From: Haloarcula litorea
GTDB lineage: Archaea; Halobacteriota; Halobacteria; Halobacteriales; Haloarculaceae
DNA: 64,000 nucleotides
NCBI RefSeq assembly: GCF_029338195.1
Contig: NZ_CP119779.1
Location: 2,294,001 to 2,358,000 of the forward strand
Direction of reading: 5' to 3'
In this document: positions 53,187 to 63,301 of the stretch, one piece after another
How positions within the stretch are numbered: position 1 is the stretch's first letter
How the letters are laid out: each line of letters opens with the position of its first letter
The notes under the pieces: model-generated
The model's database searches: none
What the model saw: only the letters and a program-made list of their open reading frames with translations
Told to the model about the DNA's origin: nothing
Made by a program: the position numbers and the translations under genes

Positions 53187-53543
53187 TCAGTGCTCGACGA
53201 ACTCCAGCAGCACGCCGCCGGTCGATCCCGGGTGGAGGAAGGCCACCTCGTGGCCCCACGCTCCGGGTCTCGGTTCGTCGTCGAGCGCGTCCCGGATGTC
53301 CCGGGTTTCGAGCGCGAGGTGGTGGATGCCCGGACCGTGGCTGTCGAGGTAGTCGGGAATCGCGCCCTCGGCGTCGGGCAGCGGCTCCAGGAGTTCGAAG
53401 TAGCCGTTCCCGAGGTCGAGGAAGGCCACCCGGAGGTCGCCGAACGTCTCCTCGTGGGCGACCGGCGCGTCGAGTGCCGCCCCGTACAGGTCCGCGAGCG
53501 CGTCGGCGTCGTCGGTCGCGACGCCGGCGTGGTCGAACTGCAT
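53187..53543 (-). CDS. mce: Methylmalonyl-CoA epimerase
   Basis: A 118-residue vicinal-oxygen-chelate protein that interconverts (2R)- and (2S)-methylmalonyl-CoA. Metal ligands fit: His in FDHAGVATDD at residue 4, His in GIHHLALET near 75, and Glu near the C-terminus (LLEFVEH). It lies 44 bases downstream of the methylmalonyl-CoA mutase large subunit on the same strand, matching its role in propionate metabolism. ATG 53543. Confidence 0.93.
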   Translation of the reverse strand: MQFDHAGVATDDADALADLYGAALDAPVAHEETFGDLRVAFLDLGNGYFELLEPLPDAEGAIPDYLDSHGPGIHHLALETRDIRDALDDEPRPGAWGHEVAFLHPGSTGGVLLEFVEH

Positions 53544-53586
53544 ACCGGCGCGTCGCCCGCGGCGGTGAAAAAACCGGCCGCCGGCC

Positions 53587-55269
53587 CTACATCGAGCCGC
53601 CGGGCTGGTACTCGCCGAAGACGTCCCGCAGCACGTCGCAGATCTCGCCCGTGGTCGCGTAGGTCTTGACGGCGTCGACCAGGTAGGGCATCAGGTTCTC
53701 GTCGCCGCGGGCCGCCGCCTCCAGGTCGGCCAGCGCCGACTCGACGGCGTCTCCGTCGCGCTCCTCGCGGATGGCGGCGACGCGCTCCTGTTGGGCCTGC
53801 TCCAGCTCCGGGTCGACCTCTTCGATGTCTTTCTCCTCCTCCTCGTCGATCTCGAACTCGTTGACGCCGACGATGATCCGCTCGCCGGCCTCCTGTTCGC
53901 GCTGGCGCTCGTAGGCCACGTCCTGGATCTGTCGCTGGACCCACTGGTCCTCGATGGCCTGGGCCATCCCGCCGCGCTCGTCGGCCTCGGCGATGATCTC
54001 GCGGGCCTCCGCCTCCAGGTCGTCGGTCAGGGACTCGACGTAGTAGCTCCCGGCCAGCGGGTCGATCGTGTCGGCCGCGCCGGACTCGTGAGCGAGGATC
54101 TGCTGGGTGCGCAGGGCGGTGCGGACGGACTCCTCGGTCGGCAGTCCGATGGCCTCGTCCTTGCCGTTGGTGTGGAGGCTCTGGGTCCCGCCCAGCACCG
54201 CCGCGAGGGCCTGGTAGGCCACCCGGACGACGTTGTTCTCGATCTGCTGGGCGGTCAGCGTCGACCCGGCGGTCTGTGTGTGGAACTTCAGCTGCTTGGA
54301 CTTGGGGTCCTCGGCGTCGAAGCGTTCGTCCATGATGTCGGCCCAGAGCCGCCGCGCGGCCCGGAACTTCGCCACCTCCTCGAGGATGTTGTTGTAGGAG
54401 GCGAAGAAGAAGGACAGTTGCGGGGCGAACTCGTCGACGTCCAGTCCGGCGTCCAGCGCCGCCTGCACGTACTCGATACCGTCGCCCAGCGTGAACGCGA
54501 TCTCTTGGGCGGCCGTCGAACCGGCCTCGCGGATGTGGTAGCCCGAGATCGAGATCGTGTTGAACTTCGGCGTCTCCGCGGCGCAGAACTCGAAGATGTC
54601 GGTGATGAGCCGCATCGACGGCTCCGGCGGGAAGATGAACGTGTTGCGGGCGATGTACTCCTTGAGCACGTCGTTCTGGATGGTCCCCCGGAGCTGCTCG
54701 CGGTCGACGCCCTGCTGGTCGCCGACGGCGATGTACATCGCCAGCAGGACGCTGGCGGGCGCGTTGATGGTCATCGAGGTCGAGACCTCGTCCAGCGGGA
54801 TGCCCTCGAAGACCCGCTCCATGTCACGCAGCGAGTCGATGGCGACGCCGGTCTTGCCGACCTCGCCGGCGGCCATCGCGTCGTCGGAGTCGTACCCCAT
54901 CTGGGTCGGGAGGTCGAACGCCATCGAGAGGCCGGTCTGGCCCTCCTCTAACAGGTAGTGGAACCGCTCGTTGGTCTCGGCGGCGGTCCCCATCCCGGCG
55001 TACTGTCGCATCGTCCACAGGCGGCCGCGGTAGCCGGTCGAGTAGACGCCGCGCGTGTAGGGTTCCTGCCCGGGGAAGCCCAGGTCCGCCTCGTAGTCGA
55101 GGTCGGCAACGTCGGCCGGCGTGTACAGGCGTTCTACCTCGTGCCCCTCGGTGTCCGTCGTGAACGTCTCCTCGCGTTCGCCGAAGCGGTCGACGGTCGG
55201 CTGGACCTCCTCCGCCTCCCACTCGGCTTTCGCCTCGCGGATGCGGTCCAGCTCGTCGGGGTCGAACAT
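53587..55269 (-). CDS. Methylmalonyl-CoA mutase large subunit
   Basis: A 560-residue acyl-CoA mutase large subunit that, with a cobalamin-binding small subunit, converts methylmalonyl-CoA to succinyl-CoA. The substrate-binding barrel is recognised by [39 protein letters not shown], the [18 protein letters not shown] block and [21 protein letters not shown]. The B12-binding domain is not in this chain, as usual in haloarchaea, and the small-subunit gene is not in this window. The epimerase gene follows, so the two make a propionate-catabolism unit. ATG 55269. Confidence 0.95.
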   Translation of the reverse strand: MFDPDELDRIREAKAEWEAEEVQPTVDRFGEREETFTTDTEGHEVERLYTPADVADLDYEADLGFPGQEPYTRGVYSTGYRGRLWTMRQYAGMGTAAETNERFHYLLEEGQTGLSMAFDLPTQMGYDSDDAMAAGEVGKTGVAIDSLRDMERVFEGIPLDEVSTSMTINAPASVLLAMYIAVGDQQGVDREQLRGTIQNDVLKEYIARNTFIFPPEPSMRLITDIFEFCAAETPKFNTISISGYHIREAGSTAAQEIAFTLGDGIEYVQAALDAGLDVDEFAPQLSFFFASYNNILEEVAKFRAARRLWADIMDERFDAEDPKSKQLKFHTQTAGSTLTAQQIENNVVRVAYQALAAVLGGTQSLHTNGKDEAIGLPTEESVRTALRTQQILAHESGAADTIDPLAGSYYVESLTDDLEAEAREIIAEADERGGMAQAIEDQWVQRQIQDVAYERQREQEAGERIIVGVNEFEIDEEEEKDIEEVDPELEQAQQERVAAIREERDGDAVESALADLEAAARGDENLMPYLVDAVKTYATTGEICDVLRDVFGEYQPGGSM

Positions 55270-55404
55270 ACGGCAACCGTGAGCGGGCGCGGGCTTAAGC
55301 GTTCGCGAATCCTTCCCGATCCTTCACGCCCCAGAGGGTCGGGGACCGAACGAGGTCGAGCCGTGGGCGGGGGGTTTATCCTGTCGGTCCCCGCACGTTC
55401 GCGT

Positions 55405-55878
55405 ATGCCGATCGAACCCGGTGACGGCGTCACTATCCACTACGTCGGTCGCTTCGAGGGCGGGAGCGTCTTCGACACCTCGCGGGCCGACGTGGCCCGC
55501 GAGCACGGGCTGTTGGAGGCACAGGGGACCGACGAGAGCGACTACCGGCCGCTGGCGTTCACCGTCGGTGCCGGCGACATCATCGAGGGCCTCGACGAGG
55601 CCGTCGTCGGGCTGACCGCGGGCGAGACGGCGACGGTGACGGTCCCGCCGGAGAAGGCCTACGGCGAGGCAGACGAGTCGAAGGTCCGCGAGTACGACCA
55701 CGGGACGTTCGAGTCGATGGTCGGGACGGAACCGGAGGTCGGGCTCCACGTCGAGGCCGAGAACGGCCTCCACGGGGACGTGACCGCGGTCCGCGAGGGG
55801 AGCGTCGAAGTGGACTTCAACCACGAACTCGCGGGCGAGACGCTGGTCTTCGAGATCGAGGTCGTCGAGGTCCGCTGA
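55405..55878 (+). CDS. FKBP-type peptidyl-prolyl isomerase (SlyD-like)
   Basis: A 157-residue isomerase that speeds cis-trans proline isomerisation. The FKBP fold is seen at GDGVTIHYVGRFEGGSVFDTS and FTVGAGDIIEGLDEAVVGLTAGE; the chaperone-like insert domain (YGEADESKVREYDHGTFE) sits between two FKBP halves as in archaeal long-type FKBPs. There is no metal-binding His tail. ATG 55405. It is divergent from the mutase gene (135-base gap). Confidence 0.94.
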   Translation: MPIEPGDGVTIHYVGRFEGGSVFDTSRADVAREHGLLEAQGTDESDYRPLAFTVGAGDIIEGLDEAVVGLTAGETATVTVPPEKAYGEADESKVREYDHGTFESMVGTEPEVGLHVEAENGLHGDVTAVREGSVEVDFNHELAGETLVFEIEVVEVR

Positions 55879-55884
55879 CGGCGG

Positions 55885-56481
55885 TCAGTCGCCGGTGTCG
55901 TACTTGTAGGTCGCCTCGTCGGGGTCGATACCGAAGTCCTCCGCGCTCTCCTCGGGGTCGTCCTCGCCCGACTCGGGGGACTCGCGGACGGAGGCGTTCT
56001 TGAACCGCTCGCGGAACCGCTCGGGCATCCGGAACCGGTCGACCTGCAGGCGCAGCGGCGCGGCGTCGGGCTGGATGTTCTCCCGCTTCGTCGCCAGCCG
56101 GTCGTCCAGCGGTTCGGGGAGCTGCTCGGGATCGATGCGCTCGAAGCCGAACTGCTCGAGGTAGGAGGCCGCCCCCGTCAGCGAGTACACCACGTCGAAC
56201 CCCTCGTCGCTGGCGTACTCGACCAGTCGCTCGATGATGTGCGCCCCGACCCCCTGGTCGCGCCAGGCGTCCAGCACGCCGATGCTCGTCAGCTCACAGA
56301 CCGGGTCGCCGTCGTCGGGCTTGTGGATGCGGATGCGCCCGAACCCGGCCTTCTCGTGGGTGTGCTGGTCGATCGCGATGACGTAGTCGCGGGAGCGGAA
56401 GGCCGTCTCGTCCAGCCCCATCTCCTCGATGTGGTCCAACAACCAGACTTCCTCTCGGTTTTTCGCGTCCCGGACGTACAT
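55885..56481 (-). CDS. GNAT-family N-acetyltransferase
   Basis: A 198-residue protein. The GNAT fold is at residues 20-130, with the acetyl-CoA loop DQGVGAHIIERLVEYA near 92-107 and the preceding beta strand CELTSIGVLDAW. The C-terminal 60 residues are a charged extension (RFRERFKNAS, then acidic). Substrate unknown. The start is ATG 56481; the ORF could extend upstream without support. It is divergent from the acetyl-CoA synthetase gene. Confidence 0.85.
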   Translation of the reverse strand: MYVRDAKNREEVWLLDHIEEMGLDETAFRSRDYVIAIDQHTHEKAGFGRIRIHKPDDGDPVCELTSIGVLDAWRDQGVGAHIIERLVEYASDEGFDVVYSLTGAASYLEQFGFERIDPEQLPEPLDDRLATKRENIQPDAAPLRLQVDRFRMPERFRERFKNASVRESPESGEDDPEESAEDFGIDPDEATYKYDTGD

Positions 56482-56588
56482 ACTGGCCCGTTCGCCACGC
56501 GGGAGGAAAAGGGTTTGCGAGCCGTGCGCGTGTCTCCCGCCCGTCGCCCCACGCAAACACTTAGTCGGTTGTCAGCGAAGCCCACGGT

Positions 56589-58598
56589 ATGCCTTCGGAC
56601 TCGCTAGAAGACCTCGACCGCGTCGTCCACGAACCCGACGAGGAGTTCGTCGAGTCGACGAACGTCTGGCAGTTCATGCAGACCTACGGCATCGACGACT
56701 ACGGGGAACTGATCCGCCGGACGACGACCGAGCTCGAGGGCGTCGCGGAGAGCGGCGTCGACTGGTTCTGGGACGAACTCGTCGACTACCTCGGCATCGA
56801 GTTCTTCGAGGCGTACGACACCGTCCGCGACGACAGCGAGGGGCCGCAGTTCACCGACTGGTACCCCGGCGGGGAGATAAACGCCGCCCACAACGCCGTC
56901 GACAGGCACGCCGCCCGGGACAACGGCGCACGGAACCACGTCGCGCTGATCTGGGAGGGCGAACCCGGCGACGTCCGCCAACTCACCTTCCACGACCTCT
57001 ACCGGCAGAGCAACCGCGTCGCGAACTACCTCGAGTCCGTCGGCGTCGGGACCGGCGACACCGTCGGGCTCTACATGCCGATGGTCCCCGAGGTGGCGAG
57101 CATCCTCTACGGCTGTCTGAAGGTCGGGGCCATCGCGGTCCCCATCTTCTCGGGGTTCGGCGTCGACGCGACGGCGACCCGGATCGACGACGCCGAGTGT
57201 TCCGTGCTGTTCACCGGCGACGGCTTCTACCGCCGGGGGTCGACCGTCCACCTCAAGGACACCGCCGACGACGCCGTCCGGGAGGCCGGCCACGTCGAAC
57301 ACACCGTCGTCTACGACCGGGCCGGCATCGCGGACGACCCCGACGACACGCTGACGTGGACGAGCCGCGACGACTGGTGGACTGAGGTCGTCGAGACACA
57401 GTCCGACAGCTACGAGACGAAGTCCCTGCCGAGCGACCAGGAGTCGATGCTGCTGTACTCCTCGGGGACGACGGGCGAACCGAAGGGCATCGTCCACACT
57501 CACGCCGGCGCGCTCCTGCAGGCGGCCAAGGAGATCTACTTCGGCTTCGACCACCAGCCCGGCGACCGCTTCTTCTGGGTCAGCGACATCGGCTGGATGA
57601 TGGGGCCGTGGACGCTGCTGGGCAACCACGCCCTCGGCGGCACCGTCTTCATGTACGAGGGCGCGCCGGACCACCCCGACCCCGACCGCTTCTGGGAGAT
57701 GATCGACCGGCACGACCTCACCGTCTTCGGCGTGTCGCCGACGGCGGTGCGGGCGCTTCGAAAGCGCGGCGACGAGTGGCTCGAGGGCCACGACCTCTCC
57801 TCGCTGCGCCTCCTGGGATCGACCGGCGAGCCCTGGGACCCCGAGAGCTGGCAGTGGTTCTACGAGGAAGTCGGCGGCGGCGAGTGCCCGATCATCAACA
57901 TCTCCGGCGGCACGGAGATCATGGGCTGCTTTCTCATGCCGATGCCCATCCAGTCGCTGAAGCCGACGACGCTGGGCGGACCGGGGCTGGGGATGGACAT
58001 CGACATCGTGAACGACGCCGGCGAGTCCATCGCCGACAGCCACGAGCGGGGGTACCTGGTCGCGCGGGACTCCTGCCCGTCGATGACGAAGTCGCTGTGG
58101 CGCGGGGACGAGCGCTACCTCGAGGAGTACTGGTCGACGTGGCCGGACCTCTGGGACCACGGCGACTGGGCGCGCAAGGACGAGGACGGGCTCTGGTTCC
58201 TCCACGGCCGGGCCGACGACGCGCTCAACGTCGCCGGCCGGAAGGTCGGCCCGGCGGAGGTCGAGGGGGCGGCGATGGAACACGGGGCGGTGAACCAGGC
58301 CGCCGCCGTCGGCGCGCCCGACGACACGACGGGTACCGCGGTCGTCCTGTACGTCGTCCTCGAGGGCGGGCAGGAGCCGAGCGACGCGCTCCGGGAGGAG
58401 ATCAGGGAGACGGTCGGCGCGGAACTGGGCAAGCCGTTCCGGCCCCGCGAGGTGCTGTTCGTCGACGCCTTCCCGAAGACCCAGAGCGGGAAGATCGTCC
58501 GCCGGGCGATCGAGGCGACCTACCGCGGGGAGGAGCTGGGCGACCTCTCCAGCATCGAGAACCCCGAGGTGCTGGACGACATCGCCGAGCGGTCGTAG
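56589..58598 (+). CDS. Acetyl-CoA synthetase family AMP-forming ligase
   Basis: A 669-residue AMP-forming acyl-CoA synthetase. The adenylate loop YSSGTTGEPKGIVHTHAG near residue 300, the TGEPWDPESWQWFYEE and GGTEIMGCF motifs, and the C-terminal lysine in KTQSGKIVRRAIE are present. The N-terminal region (WFWDELVDYLGIEFFEAYD) is the acetyl-CoA-synthetase-type cap. Acetate or propionate is the probable substrate; a propionate role would fit the nearby methylmalonyl-CoA mutase. ATG 56589. Confidence 0.92.
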   Translation: MPSDSLEDLDRVVHEPDEEFVESTNVWQFMQTYGIDDYGELIRRTTTELEGVAESGVDWFWDELVDYLGIEFFEAYDTVRDDSEGPQFTDWYPGGEINAAHNAVDRHAARDNGARNHVALIWEGEPGDVRQLTFHDLYRQSNRVANYLESVGVGTGDTVGLYMPMVPEVASILYGCLKVGAIAVPIFSGFGVDATATRIDDAECSVLFTGDGFYRRGSTVHLKDTADDAVREAGHVEHTVVYDRAGIADDPDDTLTWTSRDDWWTEVVETQSDSYETKSLPSDQESMLLYSSGTTGEPKGIVHTHAGALLQAAKEIYFGFDHQPGDRFFWVSDIGWMMGPWTLLGNHALGGTVFMYEGAPDHPDPDRFWEMIDRHDLTVFGVSPTAVRALRKRGDEWLEGHDLSSLRLLGSTGEPWDPESWQWFYEEVGGGECPIINISGGTEIMGCFLMPMPIQSLKPTTLGGPGLGMDIDIVNDAGESIADSHERGYLVARDSCPSMTKSLWRGDERYLEEYWSTWPDLWDHGDWARKDEDGLWFLHGRADDALNVAGRKVGPAEVEGAAMEHGAVNQAAAVGAPDDTTGTAVVLYVVLEGGQEPSDALREEIRETVGAELGKPFRPREVLFVDAFPKTQSGKIVRRAIEATYRGEELGDLSSIENPEVLDDIAERS

Positions 58599-58600
58599 AG

Positions 58601-59842
58601 TCAGTCGGCGGGGCGGCCACGCTCGCCGGCGTCGAGGGTCAGGAGCTTCGGTAACGTCGCGAGCGCGACGAGTAGTTGGCCGCTGCCGGTGACGACGAAG
58701 GCGGCGAGGTACCCCACGTCGCCGGCGACGGTACCGCCGACGAGGATGCCCGCGAGGAAGCCGACGCTGCCGACGGCGTTGAACCCCGCCATCGCCGTCC
58801 CCCGGTCGGACTCGCCCGCGAGGTCGGTCACCAGCGCCATCGTCGCCGGCGACATCAGCGCGCCGAGGACGCCCACGAGGACCATCCCAGCCCCCGCCAG
58901 CAGGACCGTCGGGGCGAGACCGACACCGACCACCGCGACCCCGTACAGCGTCGACCCGGCGACGACGGGGAGCGTGCGACCGACGCGGTCCGAGAGGACA
59001 CCGAAGGGGTACTGCAGGAGCGCGAACGGGACGAAAAAGAGCGCCAGCATCACGCCGCGCTCGGGCGGGGCCAGCCCGAAGGCGTCGGCGAAGTACAGCG
59101 TCCCGACCAGCGCGAAGAAGCCCGCCGAGAGCCGGTCGACGAAGCCGAAGGCGTACGGGACCGTCAGCGACGGGGTCGCCCTGAACGTCTCGACGGCCCG
59201 CCGGAGCCGCCCCGCGCGTCCGCTCGGAGCGCGATCGGGCACGAACGCCGCGAGGCCGGCGACGGCGAGCAAGAGGACGCTCGCGGCGTACAGCGGGAGC
59301 GTCGGCGAGACGGCCGAGAGCTGGCCGCCCAGCGGCGCGCCGATCGCCGTCCCCGACCCGATGGCGATGCCGGCCGCGCCCATGTTCCGCCCGTGGCCGC
59401 CCTCGACGTCCATCAGCATCGTCATCGCCAGCGAGAACGGTGCGATGGTCGCCGCGCCCTGAGCGGCCCGGAGCAGGAGGACCGTCTCGAAGGAGACGGC
59501 CGCCACCGCCGGCAGCCACGCCATCGCGGCGTACAGCGTCGCACCGACGACGGCCCCGCCGACGACGAGCGGGACCCGCCGCCCGGTCGCGTCGCTCAGC
59601 GCGCCCCAGACGCCCGCGAAGGCGACGAAGGCGGCGAACTCGCTGGCGAGGAACCACATACTCGCGTCGAGGTCCGTCGTCGCGCCGAGCGCGCCGACGA
59701 GTCTGTCGACGCCCGGGTACAGCAGGACCTGCGCGACGAGGACCGCGAAGACGACGGCGGCGAGGAGCCGGCGCTGCCGACTGGCGTGCACGTCGACGCG
59801 TACGCTCGGCGGGCGAAAATACGTGTCGACCCCGTCGCTCAC
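58601..59842 (-). CDS. MFS transporter
   Basis: A 413-residue major-facilitator protein with about twelve hydrophobic helices and the loop motif between helices 2 and 3 (WGALSDATGRRVPLVVGG), repeated as VLSDRVGRTLPVV in the second half. Such members are commonly drug or metabolite efflux pumps. The start is GTG 59842, overlapping the upstream small membrane gene by GTGA. It is the last gene of a three-gene operon headed by the penicillin-acylase-family hydrolase. Confidence 0.92.
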   Translation of the reverse strand: MSDGVDTYFRPPSVRVDVHASRQRRLLAAVVFAVLVAQVLLYPGVDRLVGALGATTDLDASMWFLASEFAAFVAFAGVWGALSDATGRRVPLVVGGAVVGATLYAAMAWLPAVAAVSFETVLLLRAAQGAATIAPFSLAMTMLMDVEGGHGRNMGAAGIAIGSGTAIGAPLGGQLSAVSPTLPLYAASVLLLAVAGLAAFVPDRAPSGRAGRLRRAVETFRATPSLTVPYAFGFVDRLSAGFFALVGTLYFADAFGLAPPERGVMLALFFVPFALLQYPFGVLSDRVGRTLPVVAGSTLYGVAVVGVGLAPTVLLAGAGMVLVGVLGALMSPATMALVTDLAGESDRGTAMAGFNAVGSVGFLAGILVGGTVAGDVGYLAAFVVTGSGQLLVALATLPKLLTLDAGERGRPAD

Positions 59843-60195
59843 TCCGGCAGCAGGCCGCGAGCGAGGGCACCGAACGGGCCGGCGACCAGCGGCGTCGCGA
59901 CGGCGACGGCCGTCAGCACTCCCATCCCCAGGACGCCCGCGAGCGACCCGGCGAGGACCATCTGCACGAGGAAGCCGAGGACGGCGACGACGCCGAAGCC
60001 CAGTCCGGCGACGAGGGCCGAGCGGAGCGACGGCCAGCAGCACCCGACGAGCGCGCCGCCGGCGACGAGGCCGAGCCAGTGGACGCCGGCCAGGCCGAGG
60101 CCGACGAGGGCGGCCCCGAGCGTCGCGGCCCACCGCTTGCGGGGCGAGCGCTGGATCTGCCGGAGGGCGGCGAGCGGGCTACGCACCGTCGTCAC
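59839..60195 (-). CDS. Small four-helix membrane protein
   Basis: A 118-residue protein with a basic N-terminus (RQIQRSPRKRW) and four hydrophobic stretches to the end. It starts with GTG 60195 and overlaps both neighbours: 17 bases with the acylase gene stop and 4 bases with the MFS start. The tight overlap ties it to this operon. No family recognised. Confidence 0.7.
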   Translation of the reverse strand: MTTVRSPLAALRQIQRSPRKRWAATLGAALVGLGLAGVHWLGLVAGGALVGCCWPSLRSALVAGLGFGVVAVLGFLVQMVLAGSLAGVLGMGVLTAVAVATPLVAGPFGALARGLLPE

Positions 60196-62575
60196 CCCCG
60201 TCCGCTCCGACGAACTCCACGTCCGCCGGGCCGTCGGTGGTCGCCGTCTGCTCGAAGTACTCGCCGTCGGCCCACGCGCGCAGCTGGTCGTCGTAGTGCT
60301 CCGAGAACGGACTGCCGGCGTTCCCGCCCGGGATCACCGACTGCGACGGCTCGCCGTCGAAGCGGGCCAGCAGGCGGTAGCTGCTGCCGACGCCCGACTC
60401 GACGCGGACGTTGCGCACCGTCGCCGGCGACCCGTCGGTCGGGTACCGCGGGTAGTTCAGGAACGACTGGTCGAAGGGGTGGTCGATGACGGTGCGGTTG
60501 CGGTCGCCGTAGACCTCGTGGCCCGCGTCCTCGACCGTCGCGAGCGCGTCGGCCATCGCCAGCGCCACCGTCTCGGTCCTGGTCCGGGCCTCGCCGCCCG
60601 GCGGGTCCGTGAACCACCGGCTCTCCGCCGGGAGCGTGAGCAGGACCCAGTCGTTCGGGTGGAAGCGGTCGTCCAGCCCCCGCGCCTCGAAGGACGGGCC
60701 GAACACCCGCGTCCGGTAGGCGTCGACGAACGAGGCGAAGAGGAGCGCGGCCCGGGAGTCCCGGTCCATCCGGTAGTCCCAGTCGACGAACGCCTCGGCC
60801 GCCTCGCTGGCTTCCGGCGTCATCTCGCTCCGTGCGTCTAGGATCGTCGGGACGAACAGCGCCGCCCGCTCGTCGCGGACGTCTCGCTGGACGCGGCGCA
60901 GAAACTCGAAGTCCATCGGCTCGTCGCCCGCGGCGCGTTCGTCCAGCAGATCGTAGATGCGCTTGCCGCGCCAGGGGGCGCTGTAGGCCTCGGCGAGGTA
61001 GTAGTCGAGCTCGCTGTCGGCGACGATACGCTGGTTCGCCGTCGCCAGGTAGTCGGGGTCGCGTTCTTGCGGTTTCCGCTCGCTCGCGACGAAGGCGTCG
61101 TAGTCGGGGACGCCGTAGGGTTCGTAGCCGGGCCACTCGCCCTCGCGTGCGCTGCCGTCGAAGATCCGGTCGCCCCGGACCCGCTCGCCGTCGGTCACGC
61201 GGTACGGGACGAGGCCGGTCATGTAGTACTGCGTGTTCCCCGCGCGGTCGGCGTAGACGGCGTTCTGCGTCGGGTGGTCGAACCGCGACAGCGCGGCCAT
61301 CGCCTCGTCGCGGCCGTCGCTGTAGTTCAGTTCCCTGACGGCGGCGGCCGTGCGGTTGGCCTGGAGGCCGACCCACGCGACCCCGACCCGCTGGCCGAAC
61401 CGCTCCAGTACGGGGCCGTGGACGGACTTGCGGACCGTCACCTCGCGGTCCTCGCCGCCGGAGACCGCGACGGTCTCGGTCCGGGTCTCGAACTCGCGGG
61501 TCTCGTCGCCGTAGCGGTACCGCTCGCCGTCGGCGTCGTAGCGGTAGAAGTCGATGCTGTCGGCCCCGGCGTTGGTGAACCCCCACGCGCCGGCGTCGTT
61601 CTCGCCGATGACGACGAACGGGACGCCGGGGAAGGCGACGCCGCCGACCCGGAGATCCGGCGCGCGGAGGTGCTGGCGGTACCACAGCGGCGGCGCGAGC
61701 AAGGTGAGGTGAGGGTCGTTCGCCAGCAGCGGCTCGCCGCTGTCGGTGTGCTCGCCGGAGACGACCCAGGAGTTCGAGCCGACGCCGTCGGGCGACTCGA
61801 AGTTCGACGCCCAGCGGGCGAACGCGGGGTCGACGGTCCGCTCCGCGCCGGTCCCGTCGGCCGAGCCCCGCCGTTCGAACGACGCCGTCGGTCGCAGGAT
61901 GGGGGAGTCGTGGTCCAGTCGGGCCGGGAACAGGTCGGCCGCGGCTTCCTCGCCGAGGGCCTCCCGCGCCGCGGCCCGCCGCAGGGTCCGGAAACTGCCG
62001 GTCAGTCCCCACCCGATCTGTTTCTGTATCAGGAGGGTGTCGACGGGCGACCACTCGCGGGGCTCGTAGTCCAGCAACTGGAACTCCGCCGCCAGCGGGC
62101 CGTCGCTCGTCGCCGCCCGCACCCCCTCGGCGAAGGCCGACAGGCTCGCGCCGGTCTCGGTGTCCGAGAGGGCCGTCCAGTTGGCCTCGGCGGCGGCCGT
62201 GAAGTCCATCTGCCGGTGGAAGCGGTCGGACTCGACGCCCTGCTCGCCGACGGCGGCGGCCAGCTCGCCGCGCATCCGCCGGACGAACAGGTCCATCTGG
62301 AAGCGGCGGTCGGTCGCCTGCGTGTGGCCCAGCGCGTAGGCGAGCGCCCGCTCGGAGTCGGCCGAGACCGTCGGCACGCGGTGGTCGTCGTACCGCACCG
62401 TCGCCGGGCCGTACGGGCTCTCGACCGTCGCGGGAGCCGACGACGCGGCGGGCTCCCAGTAGTCGCCCGACAGCGCCGCGAAGCGGTCGAGGAAGCCGGC
62501 TGCCGGCGAGAGCAGCGACCCCGCCACGCCACCGCCGAGGACGGCCGCGAGGACGGCTCTGCGACTGCGGTCCAT
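60179..62575 (-). CDS. Penicillin-acylase-family Ntn hydrolase
   Basis: A 798-residue exported hydrolase of the penicillin G/AHL acylase family. A Tat-like signal (DRSRRAVLAAVLGGGVAGSLL) is at the N-terminus. The N-terminal chain has the family blocks VRYDDHRVPTVSADS and LGHTQATDRRFQMDLF. The autocatalytic site is Ser267 in GVGSNSWVVSG, which would become the new N-terminus of the beta chain; LLANDPHL follows. Family members deacylate penicillins, acyl-homoserine lactones or other amides; the substrate here is unknown. ATG 62575. Confidence 0.92.
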   Translation of the reverse strand: MDRSRRAVLAAVLGGGVAGSLLSPAAGFLDRFAALSGDYWEPAASSAPATVESPYGPATVRYDDHRVPTVSADSERALAYALGHTQATDRRFQMDLFVRRMRGELAAAVGEQGVESDRFHRQMDFTAAAEANWTALSDTETGASLSAFAEGVRAATSDGPLAAEFQLLDYEPREWSPVDTLLIQKQIGWGLTGSFRTLRRAAAREALGEEAAADLFPARLDHDSPILRPTASFERRGSADGTGAERTVDPAFARWASNFESPDGVGSNSWVVSGEHTDSGEPLLANDPHLTLLAPPLWYRQHLRAPDLRVGGVAFPGVPFVVIGENDAGAWGFTNAGADSIDFYRYDADGERYRYGDETREFETRTETVAVSGGEDREVTVRKSVHGPVLERFGQRVGVAWVGLQANRTAAAVRELNYSDGRDEAMAALSRFDHPTQNAVYADRAGNTQYYMTGLVPYRVTDGERVRGDRIFDGSAREGEWPGYEPYGVPDYDAFVASERKPQERDPDYLATANQRIVADSELDYYLAEAYSAPWRGKRIYDLLDERAAGDEPMDFEFLRRVQRDVRDERAALFVPTILDARSEMTPEASEAAEAFVDWDYRMDRDSRAALLFASFVDAYRTRVFGPSFEARGLDDRFHPNDWVLLTLPAESRWFTDPPGGEARTRTETVALAMADALATVEDAGHEVYGDRNRTVIDHPFDQSFLNYPRYPTDGSPATVRNVRVESGVGSSYRLLARFDGEPSQSVIPGGNAGSPFSEHYDDQLRAWADGEYFEQTATTDGPADVEFVGADGGDDGA

Positions 62576-62695
62576 AGCCAATCGGCGTGCCGAGCAACAC
62601 TAAACGTTTGGTCGGTTGGCTCCTCCGAGTGGTACCGGAGCGCCGTCTTGCACATCCGGCGTACATTTATCAGTCGCAACGGCCCACACACGGCT

Positions 62696-63247
62696 ATGAC
62701 GGACGTACTCGTGGTCGGCGGCGGTCCCGCCGGCCTGAGCGCCGCACTGTTCACGAGCAAGAACGGGCTGGACACCGTGGTCTACGACACCGACGAGACG
62801 TGGATGCACAAGGCCCACCTGTTCAACTACCTCGGGGTCGAGTCCGAGGACGGCACCGAGTTCGTCGAGGACGCCCGCGACCAGGTCGAGTCGTTCGGCG
62901 CGACCCTCCGCGATGGCGAGGTCACCAGCGTCGAGGCCTCCGGCGACGGCTTCGTCGCGACGGTCGACGACGAGGAGGTCGAGGCGTCGTACCTGATCCT
63001 CGCGACGGGGGCCGACCGCGGGCTGGCCGAGGACCTCGGGGTCGAGTTCGACGGCGACGTGGTCGACGTGACCGTCTCGATGGAGACCAGCGTCGACGAC
63101 GCCTACGCCACCGGCGCGATGGTCCGCGACCAGGAGTGGCAGGCGATCATCTCCGCCGGCGACGGCGGCGCGGCCGCGCTGGACGTCCTCTCGAAGGAGG
63201 AGGGCGAACACTTCCACGACTTCGACACGCCGGCCGACGCGGAGTGA
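62696..63247 (+). CDS. Thioredoxin-reductase-like FAD protein
   Basis: A 183-residue flavoprotein fragment-like protein with a complete N-terminal FAD motif (LVVGGGPAGLSAALFTSKNG) and a C-terminal ATG motif (YLILATGADRG, later ATGAMVRDQEWQAIISAGDGG). It is about half the size of thioredoxin reductase: the NADPH-binding domain and CxxC centre are missing. Short single-domain forms of this type are common in haloarchaea. It may be a flavin-dependent oxidoreductase with unknown partner. ATG 62696. Confidence 0.82.
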   Translation: MTDVLVVGGGPAGLSAALFTSKNGLDTVVYDTDETWMHKAHLFNYLGVESEDGTEFVEDARDQVESFGATLRDGEVTSVEASGDGFVATVDDEEVEASYLILATGADRGLAEDLGVEFDGDVVDVTVSMETSVDDAYATGAMVRDQEWQAIISAGDGGAAALDVLSKEEGEHFHDFDTPADAE

Positions 63248-63301
63248 CGTGGGCTGTCGTAAGCCGTTTCCGGACGCCGGCACACGGTTCCGACAGTCCG
63301 T

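Noticed and set aside
56604-59870. A 1088-residue minus-strand frame opposite the acetyl-CoA synthetase
   Set aside because: Chance frame on the antisense strand with no domain; the real genes on both sides are well supported.
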